A stretch of DNA of 64,000 nucleotides from NCBI RefSeq assembly GCF_001435845.1, contig NZ_CM003596.1, positions 124,001-188,000 on the forward strand. The letters run 5' to 3'. The translations under genes were made by a program, and so were the position numbers. The notes beneath the pieces were generated by a model. That model was not told the origin of the DNA. It saw only the letters and a program-made list of their open reading frames with translations, and ran no database searches. This document shows, piece by piece, positions 9,340-19,929 of the stretch (its first letter is position 1; each line of letters opens with the position of its first letter). Source of the stretch: Psychrobacter sp. P11G3. GTDB lineage: Bacteria; Pseudomonadota; Gammaproteobacteria; Pseudomonadales; Moraxellaceae.

Positions 9340-9746
9340 TGATAAAAAATGATTCAGGAATCAAAAGTGCTACTGGTCTGACAGGTTCAGGCTCACGTGA
9401 TTGGATTATTCAGCGTATTAGTGCTGTTGTTTTAGCCGTTTATAGTGTGGTATTGCTGGGCTTCTTTTTGACCCATGGTGATGTCACTTTCGTTGAATGG
9501 TCATCATTTATGACCAGCCTACCAATGCGTCTATTCAGCTTGGTTGCAGTACTTGCACTAGCTGGTCATGCTTGGGTTGGGATGTGGACAGTATTTACTG
9601 ACTATATTACAACAGGCAAACTGGGCTCAAGCGCAGCAGGTTTACGTTTAGTACTACAGTCATTGATGATTATCGCTATTTTAGTATTTCTATTTTGGGG
9701 CATCATGATTTTTTGGGGTAACGGTTTCGGTATCGCTGCCGTTTAA
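9339..9746 (+). CDS. sdhD: Succinate dehydrogenase membrane anchor subunit
   Basis: Second hydrophobic anchor of complex II. The 135-residue product has three predicted membrane helices (about 26-48, 59-83, 102-127). SRDWIIQRISAVVLAVYSVV and LAGHAWVGMWTVFTDY carry the conserved Arg/Ser and the His and Asp-Tyr residues of SdhD. I chose ATG 9339, which overlaps the sdhC stop codon, over ATG 9324 inside sdhC. The overlap fits the usual tightly coupled sdhCD arrangement. Confidence 0.92.
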   Translation: MIKNDSGIKSATGLTGSGSRDWIIQRISAVVLAVYSVVLLGFFLTHGDVTFVEWSSFMTSLPMRLFSLVAVLALAGHAWVGMWTVFTDYITTGKLGSSAAGLRLVLQSLMIIAILVFLFWGIMIFWGNGFGIAAV

Positions 9747-10077
9747 CCATCTCATAAAAAGCTCTGATATCTATATATAACGACGGATGCATCCAATTGC
9801 TACATTAGTTGGTAAAGCATTTTAGAGTCATCCGTTGATAGCCAAGAATAGTCATAGCATTGGACTAGCATTGCTGATCAGCTAATCTGATTATAGTTGA
9901 GTAAGCTTAGTTCAGTATAACGATAGATATGCAAATTAAGTGGTTAATGATTATTGAGACTCTTTATTTTATAAGCGTATGAAATGGCCAAATAGTAAGC
10001 CTTTATAGCTGTAATAGAGATGTCTCAAAAAGCCTTTGATTTACTTTTACGCATTAACAGGCATTAGGAAAACCGTA
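9747..10077. other. 331-bp spacer between sdhD and sdhA with inverted repeat
   Basis: sdhD and sdhA are usually nearly adjacent, so this spacer is unusual. It holds ACGGATG (9783-9789) and CATCCGT (9829-9835), with an inner CCAA/TTGG pair, which could fold as a stem-loop. No gene is visible. A processing site or second promoter is possible. Confidence 0.5.
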
Positions 10078-11928
10078 ATGGCAACTAGACAAGACAATAC
10101 CATTAGTAATATCAAGACCCTAAACTACGATGCAGTTATCGTCGGTGGCGGCGGCTCAGGTATGCGTGCTTCATTGCATTTAGCGGAAGCGGGCATGAAG
10201 GTTGCAGTTCTTACCAAAGTATTCCCAACGCGTTCGCACACGGTTGCCGCTCAGGGTGGTATCGGTGCAAGTTTGGGTAACATGAGCAATGACAACTGGC
10301 ACTTTCACTTTTATGATACCGTTAAAGGATCAGATTGGTTAGGTGACCAAGACGCTATCGAATATATGTGCCGTGAAGCGCCAAAAGTAGTCTATGAGCT
10401 TGAGCACATGGGCATGCCGTTTGACCGTAATGAAGACGGTACGATTTATCAGCGTCCGTTCGGTGGTCACACTTCTAACTATGGCGAAAAAGCGGTACAA
10501 CGTGCTTGTGCCGCTGCTGACCGTACAGGTCATGCACTACTACATACGCTATATCAGAAAAACCTAGAGCAAGGTACTGAGTTCTTTATCGAGTGGATCG
10601 CGCTTGATTTGATCAAAGACGAAGCTGGTAACATCAACGGTGTCGTCGCGCTTGAGCAAGAGACGGGTACGATTGCAGTATTCCAATCACCAATTACTGT
10701 CCTAGCGACAGGTGGTGCTGGTCGTATCTTCGCAGCTTCTACCAATGCTTATATCAATACTGGTGACGGTATTGGCATGGCAGTACGTGCTGGTATTCCA
10801 TTACAAGACATGGAGTTCTGGCAGTTCCACCCAACTGGTGTTCATGGTGCAGGTGTACTATTGACTGAAGGTTGTCGTGGTGAAGGTGCTATCTTGCGTA
10901 ACAAGGATGGCGAAGCGTTCATGGAGCGTTATGCACCAACCGTGAAAGACTTGGCACCACGTGATCTCGTATCGCGTTCAATGGACCAAGAAATCAAAGA
11001 AGGCCGTGGTTGTGGTCCTAATGCTGATCATATCGTAATGGATATGACGCATCTAGGTGTTGAAACCATCATGAAGCGTCTACCATCAGTATTTGAGATT
11101 GGTAAAAACTTCGCCAACGTTGACATCACTAAAGAGCCAATTCCAGTAATCCCAACCATTCACTACATGATGGGCGGTATTCCAACCACTATTCATGGTC
11201 AAGTGATTGTACCGGATCTAGAAGCAGGTACTGATGAAGACGGCCTATATGCTAAAGGCAACGTCGTTAAAGGTCTTTATGCAATCGGCGAATGTGCTTG
11301 CGTAAGTGTACATGGTGCTAACCGTCTAGGTACGAACTCTCTACTAGATCTATTGGTATTTGGCCGTGCAGCTGGTAAGCATATTGTTGATGAGTTCCAT
11401 CATGCAGATCACAACTACAAGCCGCTTGATCCACGTGTACTTGACTTTACAGTGAAGCGTTTAGACAAGTTGCAACAGTCTACTGAAGGCTACAATGCGC
11501 AAGACGTGGCTGATGAGATTCGTGCTACGATGCAAAAACACGCTAGTGTATTCCGTACGCAAGCGATGATGGACGAAGGCGTTGAGAAAATTTTAGCGCT
11601 AGGTGAAAAGATCGACAAGATTCATCTTGGCGATAAATCACAAGTGTTCAACACAGCACGTATTGAAGCATTCGAAGTTGCTAACTTGTATGAAGTAGCA
11701 AAAGCAACAATGATATCTGCAGCGAAGCGTCATGAAAGCCGCGGCGCGCACAGTGTATCCGATTATGATCGTCCAGAAGATGATGATTACGCACCTAACG
11801 GTCGTAATGACCACGATTGGATGAAGCATACTTTATGGTACTCTGAAGGCAATCGCATCATTTATAAGCCAGTACGTAAAGTGCCATTAACCGTTGATTA
11901 TATCGAACCAAAAGTCCGCGTCTACTAA
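10078..11928 (+). CDS. sdhA: Succinate dehydrogenase flavoprotein subunit
   Basis: Oxidises succinate to fumarate with covalently bound FAD; part of complex II on the inner face of the membrane. It has the N-terminal Rossmann motif VIVGGGGSGMRASLHLAEAG and the FAD-linkage segment FPTRSHTVAAQGGIGA, whose His carries FAD. HPTGVHGAGVLLTEGCRGEG and RDLVSRSM belong to the active site. From ATG 10078 it is 616 residues, the normal size. That ATG is preceded by TTAGGAAAA; the in-frame upstream start at 10036 has no such support and would add 14 non-conserved residues. Confidence 0.97.
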   Translation: MATRQDNTISNIKTLNYDAVIVGGGGSGMRASLHLAEAGMKVAVLTKVFPTRSHTVAAQGGIGASLGNMSNDNWHFHFYDTVKGSDWLGDQDAIEYMCREAPKVVYELEHMGMPFDRNEDGTIYQRPFGGHTSNYGEKAVQRACAAADRTGHALLHTLYQKNLEQGTEFFIEWIALDLIKDEAGNINGVVALEQETGTIAVFQSPITVLATGGAGRIFAASTNAYINTGDGIGMAVRAGIPLQDMEFWQFHPTGVHGAGVLLTEGCRGEGAILRNKDGEAFMERYAPTVKDLAPRDLVSRSMDQEIKEGRGCGPNADHIVMDMTHLGVETIMKRLPSVFEIGKNFANVDITKEPIPVIPTIHYMMGGIPTTIHGQVIVPDLEAGTDEDGLYAKGNVVKGLYAIGECACVSVHGANRLGTNSLLDLLVFGRAAGKHIVDEFHHADHNYKPLDPRVLDFTVKRLDKLQQSTEGYNAQDVADEIRATMQKHASVFRTQAMMDEGVEKILALGEKIDKIHLGDKSQVFNTARIEAFEVANLYEVAKATMISAAKRHESRGAHSVSDYDRPEDDDYAPNGRNDHDWMKHTLWYSEGNRIIYKPVRKVPLTVDYIEPKVRVY

Positions 11929-12151
11929 TTCTAGACTGCATACTTTATATATAGTTGATAGATAACAGCAGTGTTAACGTTTTATCCCTTATTAATTTAT
12001 TAAAAAGGTGACCGCCAGCTACATGCTCATGCCAGCGCTACTACGCTATTAATTGGTATCCGATACTGGTTATCAGTACTGATTAATAGCTAGCGCAAAT
12101 ATGTTGCAATCTTTGTATGCCCGCCATCACCTACGTGTGGAGTTTAGCATT

Positions 12152-12862
12152 ATGAGCCGAGGTACTCGCACCATCGAAATCTATCGCTACGATCCAGATC
12201 TGGACGCAGCGCCACGCATGCAAACTTATACGATTGAGCTACTTGATTCAGATCGTATGTTGCTTGACGTACTATTACGCCTAAAGAAAGAAGATGAAAC
12301 GCTTACTTTCCGTCGCTCTTGCCGTGAAGGTATTTGTGGCTCTGACGGCATGAACATCAATGGTAAGAACGGTTTGGCATGTCTAATCAACATGAACACG
12401 CTACCAGAAAAAGTAACGGTTCGTCCGCTACCTGGTTTGCCAGTAGTTCGTGATTTGGTTGTCGATATGAACCAGTTCTATGAGCAGTATGAGAAAGTAC
12501 ATCCGTACTTAATCAATGATCAGCCAGCACCGCCAACTGAGCGTTTACAGTCACCTGAACAGCGTGAAAAACTGAACGGTCTATACGAATGTATTCTATG
12601 TGCTTGTTGTTCAACCAGTTGCCCATCTTTCTGGTGGAACCCTGATAAGTTCCTAGGTCCATCAGCATTACTGCATGCTTATCGCTTCGTTGCTGATAGT
12701 CGTGACGGTGATACTCAAGCACGTTTAGCTCGCTTAGACGATCCGTTTAGCTTGTTCCGTTGCCGCGGTATCATGAACTGTGTATCAGTTTGTCCAAAAG
12801 GCTTGAATCCAACCAAAGCAATCGGTCACTTACGTAATATGTTGATTGACCAAGCTGGTTAA
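12152..12862 (+). CDS. sdhB: Succinate dehydrogenase iron-sulfur subunit
   Basis: Carries electrons from the SdhA flavin to the quinone site. All three clusters are visible: the 2Fe-2S ligands in CREGICGSDGMNINGK and GLAC, the 4Fe-4S ligands in CILCACCSTSCPS, and the 3Fe-4S ligands in CRGIMNCVSVCPKGLNP. The length from ATG 12152 is 236 residues, close to the E. coli enzyme. That ATG follows GGAGTTTAGCATT; the upstream in-frame ATG at 12101 has no ribosome site. A 223-bp spacer separates it from sdhA, and a strong terminator follows. Confidence 0.96.
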   Translation: MSRGTRTIEIYRYDPDLDAAPRMQTYTIELLDSDRMLLDVLLRLKKEDETLTFRRSCREGICGSDGMNINGKNGLACLINMNTLPEKVTVRPLPGLPVVRDLVVDMNQFYEQYEKVHPYLINDQPAPPTERLQSPEQREKLNGLYECILCACCSTSCPSFWWNPDKFLGPSALLHAYRFVADSRDGDTQARLARLDDPFSLFRCRGIMNCVSVCPKGLNPTKAIGHLRNMLIDQAG

Positions 12863-12895
12863 GCATAAATAATTGATCTTTATAGTTACTATACG

Positions 12896-12928
12896 AAAAA
12901 CACCACCTATTCATTAGGTGGTGTTTTT
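12896..12928. terminator. Rho-independent terminator after sdhB
   Basis: AAAAACACCACCTA and TAGGTGGTGTTTTT form a 14-bp perfect stem with a 5-nt loop and a terminal T tract. It ends the sdh transcription unit, so sucA needs its own promoter. Confidence 0.93.
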
Positions 12929-13776
12929 GTTAGTTAAAAAGCTGATATATAGATTTACTACTTTTATACCTGACCTGTCATCTAAAAGATATGATGAATT
13001 TAGCCTATTGAAAAATAGGTATTAAGTGATTTATGAGTAAAACTATATGGTCAATACGTTGGTCGTATGTAAGAAGAAATAATATATAGACAATCACCCT
13101 ATATAATCGAATATAGACATAGTCAAATTTTGGTATAATTGTATTTGGTATTTAATGAGATGATCAAAGCGTCTTTTTTGGCGCTTAATACATGTTGTTT
13201 GAGCACATTATGACATTATCAGGCTAAAATACTATGCGCACAATGATTATGCGTTTATAATTGATGACAGATATTCATTACATAAATACCTAGTATTGAA
13301 CAAACAAACTATGTCGCAAAAAATGGGCATGATAATCTATACAGCAATGTATTTCTGTCTGAAAAGGCAGGATTTATCAGCAAATTTAGGCTAATTCAGC
13401 ATTAATAACCAGTTTATAGGTTAGCTGAAAATATAATTATCTATTAATAGCTTATCATTAATGGATTGGTTATGACTTAAAGAAGTATATATAAATTAAT
13501 GTTGTGAAACGAGCTAGATAAGAAAACTGAGCGTTCACAAATAGTTTTATTTTTAGACGGGTATTGCAATAAGACTTGTTACCACTATTTAGCATTACTT
13601 GCTCTTGTAGACAATGACAGCAATATTCTATGGTGATGGCAATACTTAGGGATAAAAGTGTTTTATCGAATAGTATTTAACAGGATATGACACATTGTCT
13701 AACTACCTGAGCATACAACGACTGACACAATAATAAGCACGATTCCATTCATTTATCTATCAAATAGACGATTATT
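12929..13776. other. Long AT-rich spacer upstream of sucA
   Basis: This gap of about 850 bp follows the sdhB terminator and has no convincing gene. TATAAT hexamers occur at 13102-13107 and 13134-13139, but neither has a good -35 box at 16-18 bp. It probably contains the sucA promoter and a long leader. A small RNA cannot be excluded by eye. Confidence 0.55.
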
Positions 13777-16653
13777 ATGAATAGTATAACCAAAGAAAAA
13801 TCTGGCCAAGTACATACTGAACTGGCTGCCGATAACGCCAACTATATAGAAGCTCTCTACGAGCAATACCTAACAGACCCTGATAGTGTTGATACTGACT
13901 GGCAAACGTACTTTGAACAGTATAAGTCGCAGAACGATGCTCAGCATAACGCTATCAAAGATCAGTTCTTACTACTTGCTCGTAATCAAACGGCAAATAA
14001 GAGTAGCAGTACTGATACCGACTCTAGCAGCTTTGCCAACTGTGATCCTAAGCAGATGGGCGTACAGCAACTAATCTCAGCATATCGTCGTCGCGGTCAT
14101 CGCCGTGCCAAACTTGATCCTTTAGATTTGCATCCACGTGCAGAAGTAGAAGATTTGACGCTTGCTTATCATAATTTGTCAGAAGCTGATCTTGATACCG
14201 TATTTCCAACCAATGATTTAGTCATTGGTAAAGATGAAGCGACATTGCGCGAAATCATCGAAATCATGGAACGTGTGTACTGTGGCCATATCGGTGTCGA
14301 GTATATGCACGTTACCACCAGTACCGAAAAACGCTGGATGGAAGAATATCTAGAGACCAATCTAGGCTATATCAAATTTGACAAAGAAAAACGCTTATCT
14401 ATTCTTGAGCGCTTGACGGCTGCTGAAGGTCTAGAAAAATACCTTGCTCGTAAATATACAGGTGTTAAGCGTTTTGGTTTGGAAGGTGGTGAGAGCTTCA
14501 TTCCTGCTATTAATGAAATCATTCAACGTGCTGGCGGATATGGCACAAAAGAAATGGTCATTGGTATGGCTCACCGTGGCCGCCTAAACTTACTAGTCAA
14601 CATCTTAGGTAAAAATCCTGCAGACTTGTTTGACGAGTTTGATGGTAAAGTGCAGCCAGAAAAAGGCTCAGGCGATGTTAAATACCATAACGGTTTTTCA
14701 TCTAATGTGATGACACCGGGCGGTGAAGCGCATTTGGCTTTAGCATTTAACCCATCGCATCTCGAAATTGTCGCGCCAGTACTACAAGGCTCAGTACGTG
14801 CCCGTCAAGTACGCCGTAACGATCAGCCACTACTAGATAATACTGGTGGTAATTCAGTATTACCTATCGTGATTCATGGTGATGCTGCTTTTGCTGGTCA
14901 AGGTGTGGTCCAAGAAACCTTCCAGATGTCACAAACCCGTGCTTATACCACTGGCGGTACTGTGCATATCGTGATCAATAACCAAGTTGGCTTTACTACT
15001 AGCCGTCAAGAAGATGTTCGTTCAACTGAATATTGTACTGACGTTGCTAAGATGGTTCATGCTCCTATCTTACATGTAAACGGTGATGATCCTGAAGCAG
15101 TCGTATTTGCTGCTCAGTTAGCATTAGATTATCGCCATAAGTTTGACAAAGACATCATCATTGATTTGTTCTGCTATCGCCGTAATGGCCATAATGAGGC
15201 AGATGAGCCATCTGCAACTCAGCCATTAATGTATGCTGTTATTAAGAAGCTTCCGACTACTCGTACTCTTTATGCGCAAAAACTTATCGCAGAAGGTATC
15301 TTGAATGCCGAAGAAGAGAAACAGTACGAAGATGATTATCGTGAGTCGTTAGACCGTGGTGATTATGTTGTCAGTTCACTGGTTCAAGAGCCTAACGAGC
15401 AGCTGTTTGTAGATTGGAAGCCTTATCTAGGTCATGATTTGGTTGATGATTGGGATACCAGTGTTGATATCGAAAAGCTCAAAGGTTATGGACGCTGTAT
15501 GGCCGAAATGCCAGAAGGCTACAAGTTACAACGTCAGGTTCAAAAAGTCGTTGAACAGCGTCTAGCGATGCAAACTGGCGAAGAGCCTCTTAACTGGGGT
15601 GCAGCTGAGACATTGGCTTATGCATCATTGGTTGATAATGACGGCGTACTAGTACGTATTACTGGTGAAGATGTTGGCCGTGGTACTTTCTCACATCGCC
15701 ATAGTGAAATATACAATGTCAATGATGGCAGTATGTATGTACCATTATCTCATTTAAGTGAGAACCAAGCACGCTTTGCTACTTACAACTCATTGTTGTC
15801 AGAAGAAGCGGTACTAGCCTTTGAATATGGTTACGCGACCACCGTACCGAACGCATTGATCGTTTGGGAAGCACAGTTTGGTGATTTCGTTAACGGTGCT
15901 CAGGTTGTGATTGACCAGTTTATCTCAAGCGGCGAAACCAAGTGGCAGCGTGTTTGTGGTTTGACGATGTTGTTACCACATGGCTTTGAAGGTCAAGGCC
16001 CTGAGCATTCATCTGCACGTCTAGAGCGTTTCTTACAGCTATGTGCTGAAGACAATATGCAGGTCATTACGCCAACGACTCCTGCGCAAATTTATCATGC
16101 ATTACGTCGTCAGGCAGTACGTCCTATTCGTAAGCCGTTGATCGTTATGTCACCAAAGAGCTTATTACGTCATAAGCTAGCGACTTCTAACCTAGAAGAG
16201 CTTGCTAACGGTAAGTTTGAGACGGTATTGCCAGAAATGGACGATCACAACGCAGATAAAGTGACTCGTATGGTTCTGTGTGGTGGTAAGGTTTATTATG
16301 ATTTGTTAGAGCAGCGCCGCGCATTGGGTCTTGATCATGTGGCTATCGTTCGTATTGAGCAATTGTATCCATTGCCAGAGACTCGCTTAATCGCTGAAAT
16401 CGAAAAGTATAGTAACCTAACTGAAATCGTATGGACGCAAGAAGAGCCATTGAACCAAGGCGCTTGGTACTATTTAGCACCGCATATGTTCCGTATTGTC
16501 GTACCTCATCCAACCAAAGCAAAAGTCATGGAGCCAGTAGCGCGTCCTCCTAGTGCAGCCCCTGCAACAGGATCACCGAAACTGCATGCTCAACAACAGC
16601 AAGCACTTATTGCTGGTGGCCTTGGCATAAGTGTTGATGAGTTAGCTCAGTAA
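13777..16653 (+). CDS. sucA: 2-oxoglutarate dehydrogenase E1 component
   Basis: Thiamine-diphosphate-dependent decarboxylase that starts the conversion of 2-oxoglutarate to succinyl-CoA. The 958-residue size is typical. Visible landmarks are the N-terminal helical segment (YIEALYEQYLTDPDSVD), GMAHRGRLNLLVN, FNPSHLEIVAPVLQGS, and GDAAFAGQGVVQETFQMS leading to the ThDP-binding GGTVHIVINNQVGFTT. GQGPEHSSARLERFLQL lies in the transketolase-like C-terminal half. The ATG has only a weak ribosome site (GACGATTATT). It starts the suc unit: sucB follows after 154 bp. Confidence 0.97.
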   Translation: MNSITKEKSGQVHTELAADNANYIEALYEQYLTDPDSVDTDWQTYFEQYKSQNDAQHNAIKDQFLLLARNQTANKSSSTDTDSSSFANCDPKQMGVQQLISAYRRRGHRRAKLDPLDLHPRAEVEDLTLAYHNLSEADLDTVFPTNDLVIGKDEATLREIIEIMERVYCGHIGVEYMHVTTSTEKRWMEEYLETNLGYIKFDKEKRLSILERLTAAEGLEKYLARKYTGVKRFGLEGGESFIPAINEIIQRAGGYGTKEMVIGMAHRGRLNLLVNILGKNPADLFDEFDGKVQPEKGSGDVKYHNGFSSNVMTPGGEAHLALAFNPSHLEIVAPVLQGSVRARQVRRNDQPLLDNTGGNSVLPIVIHGDAAFAGQGVVQETFQMSQTRAYTTGGTVHIVINNQVGFTTSRQEDVRSTEYCTDVAKMVHAPILHVNGDDPEAVVFAAQLALDYRHKFDKDIIIDLFCYRRNGHNEADEPSATQPLMYAVIKKLPTTRTLYAQKLIAEGILNAEEEKQYEDDYRESLDRGDYVVSSLVQEPNEQLFVDWKPYLGHDLVDDWDTSVDIEKLKGYGRCMAEMPEGYKLQRQVQKVVEQRLAMQTGEEPLNWGAAETLAYASLVDNDGVLVRITGEDVGRGTFSHRHSEIYNVNDGSMYVPLSHLSENQARFATYNSLLSEEAVLAFEYGYATTVPNALIVWEAQFGDFVNGAQVVIDQFISSGETKWQRVCGLTMLLPHGFEGQGPEHSSARLERFLQLCAEDNMQVITPTTPAQIYHALRRQAVRPIRKPLIVMSPKSLLRHKLATSNLEELANGKFETVLPEMDDHNADKVTRMVLCGGKVYYDLLEQRRALGLDHVAIVRIEQLYPLPETRLIAEIEKYSNLTEIVWTQEEPLNQGAWYYLAPHMFRIVVPHPTKAKVMEPVARPPSAAPATGSPKLHAQQQQALIAGGLGISVDELAQ

Positions 16654-16807
16654 TACCTTGTCTAATCAAAGATTATAGAAGATAAATGAATCAGGCGATG
16701 ACAGTCAGTGTTTTTTAATAAATTATAAGCAAAATTATTAGAAAATTACTGGCTGCCTATCACGACTTAATAATAAGTATGAATATCCAAATCTAAGGAG
16801 TATATCG

Positions 16808-18055
16808 ATGGCTGACATCAAAGCCCCCGTTTTTCCAGAATCGGTTGCCGATGGCACAATCGTTGAGTGGCATGTCACTGAAGGTCAACAAGTTAATCGT
16901 GATGACCTATTGGCTGAAATTGAAACTGATAAAGTTGTATTAGAAGTTGTGGCACCTGATGATGGTGTATTGACCAAAATCGTAAAGCAAGTTGACGATA
17001 CTGTATTGTCTGATGAGCTTATCGCTCAGTTTGAAGCCGGTGCAAGCGCTAGTGCTAGCGCAGAAGAAGCGCCAGCAGTAGATCCAGATCAACCAGCTGC
17101 GCCAGTTCAAGCAAAACAAGCTGCCGATGGTGGTGAGCCTGTTCAAGCAACAGATAAGAAAGGCGAAGCTGATCATAAAGATCAAAGCCCAGCAGTTCGT
17201 AAAGCAGCAAAAGAGTCAGGCGTAGATCCTAAAGAAGTTGAAGGTAGTGGCCGCGGTGGTCGTGTAACCAAAACTGATATGGCTAACCCAACATTGAAAT
17301 CAGACAGCAGCATCAAATCTGATAGCGGCCGTCCAGTTGCTGAATCAATGGGTGAGCGTACTGAAAAACGTGTTCCAATGACTCGTCTTCGTAAGCGTGT
17401 TGCTGAGCGTCTACTATCAGCATCACAAGATACTGCTATGTTGACGACGTTTAACGAAGTGAATATGAAGCCATTAATGGACATGCGCGCTAAGTACAAA
17501 GATAAGTTTGAAAAACGTCATGGCGTACGTTTAGGCTTTATGTCGTTATTCGTAAAAGCAGCGACAGAAGCACTAAAACGCTTCCCAGCAGTAAACGCTT
17601 CACTAGATGGTGATGACATTGTTTATCATGGTTTTTATGATATCGGTGTAGCAGTATCTTCAGATCGCGGCTTGGTTGTTCCAGTACTACGTGATACTGA
17701 TCGCATGAGCATGGCTGACGTTGAAAGCACAATCCGTGAGTTTGGCGGTAAAGCTCAGCAAGGTAAGCTTGGTCTAGAAGACATGACTGGCGGTACTTTC
17801 ACTATCTCTAATGGTGGTGTATTTGGTTCATTGATGTCGACACCTATCTTGAACCCACCACAAACTGCTATCCTAGGTATGCATGCGATCAATGATCGTC
17901 CAATGGCAGTTGATGGTAAAGTTGAAATCCTACCAATGATGTACCTAGCGCTATCTTATGACCATCGCATGATCGATGGTAAAGAAGCAGTACAGTTCTT
18001 GGTAACTATCAAAGAGTTGGTTGAAGACCCTGCAATGCTACTACTAGACCTGTAA
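16808..18055 (+). CDS. sucB: Dihydrolipoyllysine-residue succinyltransferase (E2 of 2-oxoglutarate dehydrogenase)
   Basis: Core of the 2-oxoglutarate dehydrogenase complex. Domains run in order: one lipoyl domain (residues 1-80, with lipoylated Lys in [11 protein letters not shown]), an Ala/Glu-rich hinge (about 80-120), an E3/E1-binding domain ([15 protein letters not shown], about 127-160), a second hinge, and the catalytic domain from about 190. The catalytic motif SYDHRMIDG is near residue 383. The 415-residue length is typical. The ATG is well placed after AAGGAGTATATCG. Confidence 0.97.
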   Translation: MADIKAPVFPESVADGTIVEWHVTEGQQVNRDDLLAEIETDKVVLEVVAPDDGVLTKIVKQVDDTVLSDELIAQFEAGASASASAEEAPAVDPDQPAAPVQAKQAADGGEPVQATDKKGEADHKDQSPAVRKAAKESGVDPKEVEGSGRGGRVTKTDMANPTLKSDSSIKSDSGRPVAESMGERTEKRVPMTRLRKRVAERLLSASQDTAMLTTFNEVNMKPLMDMRAKYKDKFEKRHGVRLGFMSLFVKAATEALKRFPAVNASLDGDDIVYHGFYDIGVAVSSDRGLVVPVLRDTDRMSMADVESTIREFGGKAQQGKLGLEDMTGGTFTISNGGVFGSLMSTPILNPPQTAILGMHAINDRPMAVDGKVEILPMMYLALSYDHRMIDGKEAVQFLVTIKELVEDPAMLLLDL

Positions 18056-18061
18056 GCTTTT

Positions 18062-18095
18062 AAGCTTGTATTGGCAACCGCTGATACAAGCTTTT
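18062..18095 (+). terminator. Weak terminator or attenuator hairpin after sucB
   Basis: AAGCTTGTAT (18062-18071) pairs with ATACAAGCTT (18084-18093) around a 12-nt loop, followed by TTT. The stem is AT-rich, so termination would probably be partial. This would fit reduced read-through into lpdA. Confidence 0.55.
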
Positions 18096-18266
18096 TAACT
18101 TTGGTATAGATAATGATTTTTATTAATCAGCGATCGCTTGATGCGCTGATAACTGTATTCAAATGAATTTAATAATGGTGACTTGCTATCGATTATCGAT
18201 GAGTGAGTCTATCTCATTGACATAGTGTATTAACTGTTCAGTGTAGATAACGCTGATCTATCAGCG
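18079..18266. promoter_or_regulatory. Cluster of five CGCTGAT / ATCAGCG sites upstream of lpdA
   Basis: The heptamer CGCTGAT or its complement occurs at 18079-18085, 18126-18132, 18144-18150, 18251-18257 and 18260-18266. The last two form the near-perfect palindrome CGCTGATCTATCAGCG. Five copies in 190 bp of noncoding DNA suggests a repeated protein-binding site or alternative hairpins. No known regulator was matched. Confidence 0.4.
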
Positions 18267-18316
18267 AGATAACAACCAGTTTAAATGACACATACAATTA
18301 AAAATAGGAACGTACT

Positions 18317-19771
18317 ATGAAAGACAATTATGATTTAGTCGTCATCGGCGGCGGTCCTGGTGGTTACGAAGCAGCTATTCGTGCAGGCCAGCTCGGTATG
18401 AGTGTTGCTTGTATCGAAAAGCGCGTTTATAAAGGCGAGCCAGCACTTGGCGGTACTTGCTTAAACGTTGGTTGTATCCCATCAAAAGCCCTACTTGATA
18501 GCTCACATCGTTACGAAGCTACTAAGCATGACCTTGACGAGCACGGTATCAGTACTGGTGATGTTGCTATCAATATCGAAAAAATGATAGAGCGTAAAGA
18601 AGGTATTGTTAAGCAGTTGACTGGTGGTGTTGCCGCGTTGCTAAAAGGCAATGGTGTTGACTGGCTACAAGGTTGGGGTACTTTAGTTGATGGCACGGGC
18701 ACTGACAAAAAAGTCAAATTTACTGCTCTAGAAGACGAAAGCGAAGCAACGATCACTGCTAAGAATGTCATTCTTGCGGCAGGTTCTGTGCCTATCGAGA
18801 TTCCTGTTGCCAAAACTGACGGTGACCGCATTGTTGATTCAACTGGCGCACTTGATTTCACTGAAGTACCTAAGCGTCTAGGCGTTATTGGTGCGGGTGT
18901 TATCGGTCTTGAGCTTGGTTCAGTATGGCGTCGTCTAGGTGCAGAAGTAGTCGTATATGAAGCACTTCCTAGTTTCTTAGCTGCTGCTGACAAAGACATC
19001 TCAAAAGAAGCTGGCAAAATGCTGAAAAAGCAAGGTCTTGATATCCGTGTCGATACCAAAGTAACCAATGCTGAAGTTCAAGGTGACCAAGTTGTCGTCA
19101 CTAGCGAAAGCAAAGGTGAATCGAGCGAGGAGAGCTTCGACAAGCTAATCGTTTGTGTTGGCCGCCGTGCATATTCTGAAAAACTGCTTGGCGATGACAG
19201 CGGTATCACGTTGACTGAACGTGGCCTTATCGATGTTAATGACCAATGCAAAACCAATCTTGATGGCGTTTATGCTATCGGTGATTTGGTCCGTGGTCCT
19301 ATGCTTGCGCATAAAGCAATGGAAGAGGGCATGATGGCTGTTGAGCGTATTCATGGCGAAAAACCTCAAGTTAACTATGACACTATCATCAATGTCATTT
19401 ATACTCACCCAGAAATCGCATGGGTAGGTTTGACTGAGCAAGAAGCTGAAGAAGCTGGCTATGAAGTTAAAACAGGCTCTTTCAACTTGGCTGCTAACGG
19501 TCGTGCATTAGCGCAAAGCGAAGCGCAAGGTTCTGTGAAAGTAGTTGCTGATGCGAAAACAGATCGTCTATTAGGTATGCATGCTATCGCTGCTGGTGCT
19601 GGTGATATCGTCCATCAAGGTATGATCGCGATGGAATTTGTTTCTAGTATCGAAGACTTGCAGTTAATGACATTTGCTCATCCAACTATTTCAGAAGCAG
19701 TGCATGAAGCTGCTCTATCTGCAGATGGCCGTGCTATTCACGCCATCCAGCGCAAAAAACGTAAGAAATAA
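18317..19771 (+). CDS. lpdA: Dihydrolipoyl dehydrogenase (E3)
   Basis: FAD- and NAD-dependent enzyme that reoxidises lipoyl groups of the 2-oxoglutarate dehydrogenase complex, and possibly of other complexes. It shows [20 protein letters not shown] for FAD binding and the redox disulfide in [36 protein letters not shown] binds NAD, and [13 protein letters not shown] holds the C-terminal active-site His-Glu pair. The 484-residue length is normal. ATG follows TAGGAACGTACT. Its place between sucB and sucC matches Pseudomonas lpdG rather than E. coli, where lpd is with aceEF. Confidence 0.96.
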   Translation: MKDNYDLVVIGGGPGGYEAAIRAGQLGMSVACIEKRVYKGEPALGGTCLNVGCIPSKALLDSSHRYEATKHDLDEHGISTGDVAINIEKMIERKEGIVKQLTGGVAALLKGNGVDWLQGWGTLVDGTGTDKKVKFTALEDESEATITAKNVILAAGSVPIEIPVAKTDGDRIVDSTGALDFTEVPKRLGVIGAGVIGLELGSVWRRLGAEVVVYEALPSFLAAADKDISKEAGKMLKKQGLDIRVDTKVTNAEVQGDQVVVTSESKGESSEESFDKLIVCVGRRAYSEKLLGDDSGITLTERGLIDVNDQCKTNLDGVYAIGDLVRGPMLAHKAMEEGMMAVERIHGEKPQVNYDTIINVIYTHPEIAWVGLTEQEAEEAGYEVKTGSFNLAANGRALAQSEAQGSVKVVADAKTDRLLGMHAIAAGAGDIVHQGMIAMEFVSSIEDLQLMTFAHPTISEAVHEAALSADGRAIHAIQRKKRKK

Positions 19772-19929
19772 GTAGTTGCTCGTTTAGTTATTATCGATTT
19801 ACAACCTGATTGGGGTATCGCTATTTTGGTGATGCCACAATCATGAGTGCGTCAGACGTATGATTAATATGTGTATGTACGCACTTGATTTCACTTTTTA
19901 TTAATTGTAAAAAATAAAGGATACAATCA

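Noticed and set aside
18511..19068. 185-codon open frame antisense to lpdA
   Set aside because: Shadow of the strongly coding lpdA frame; composition is low-complexity Ser/Thr/Pro as expected for an antisense frame.
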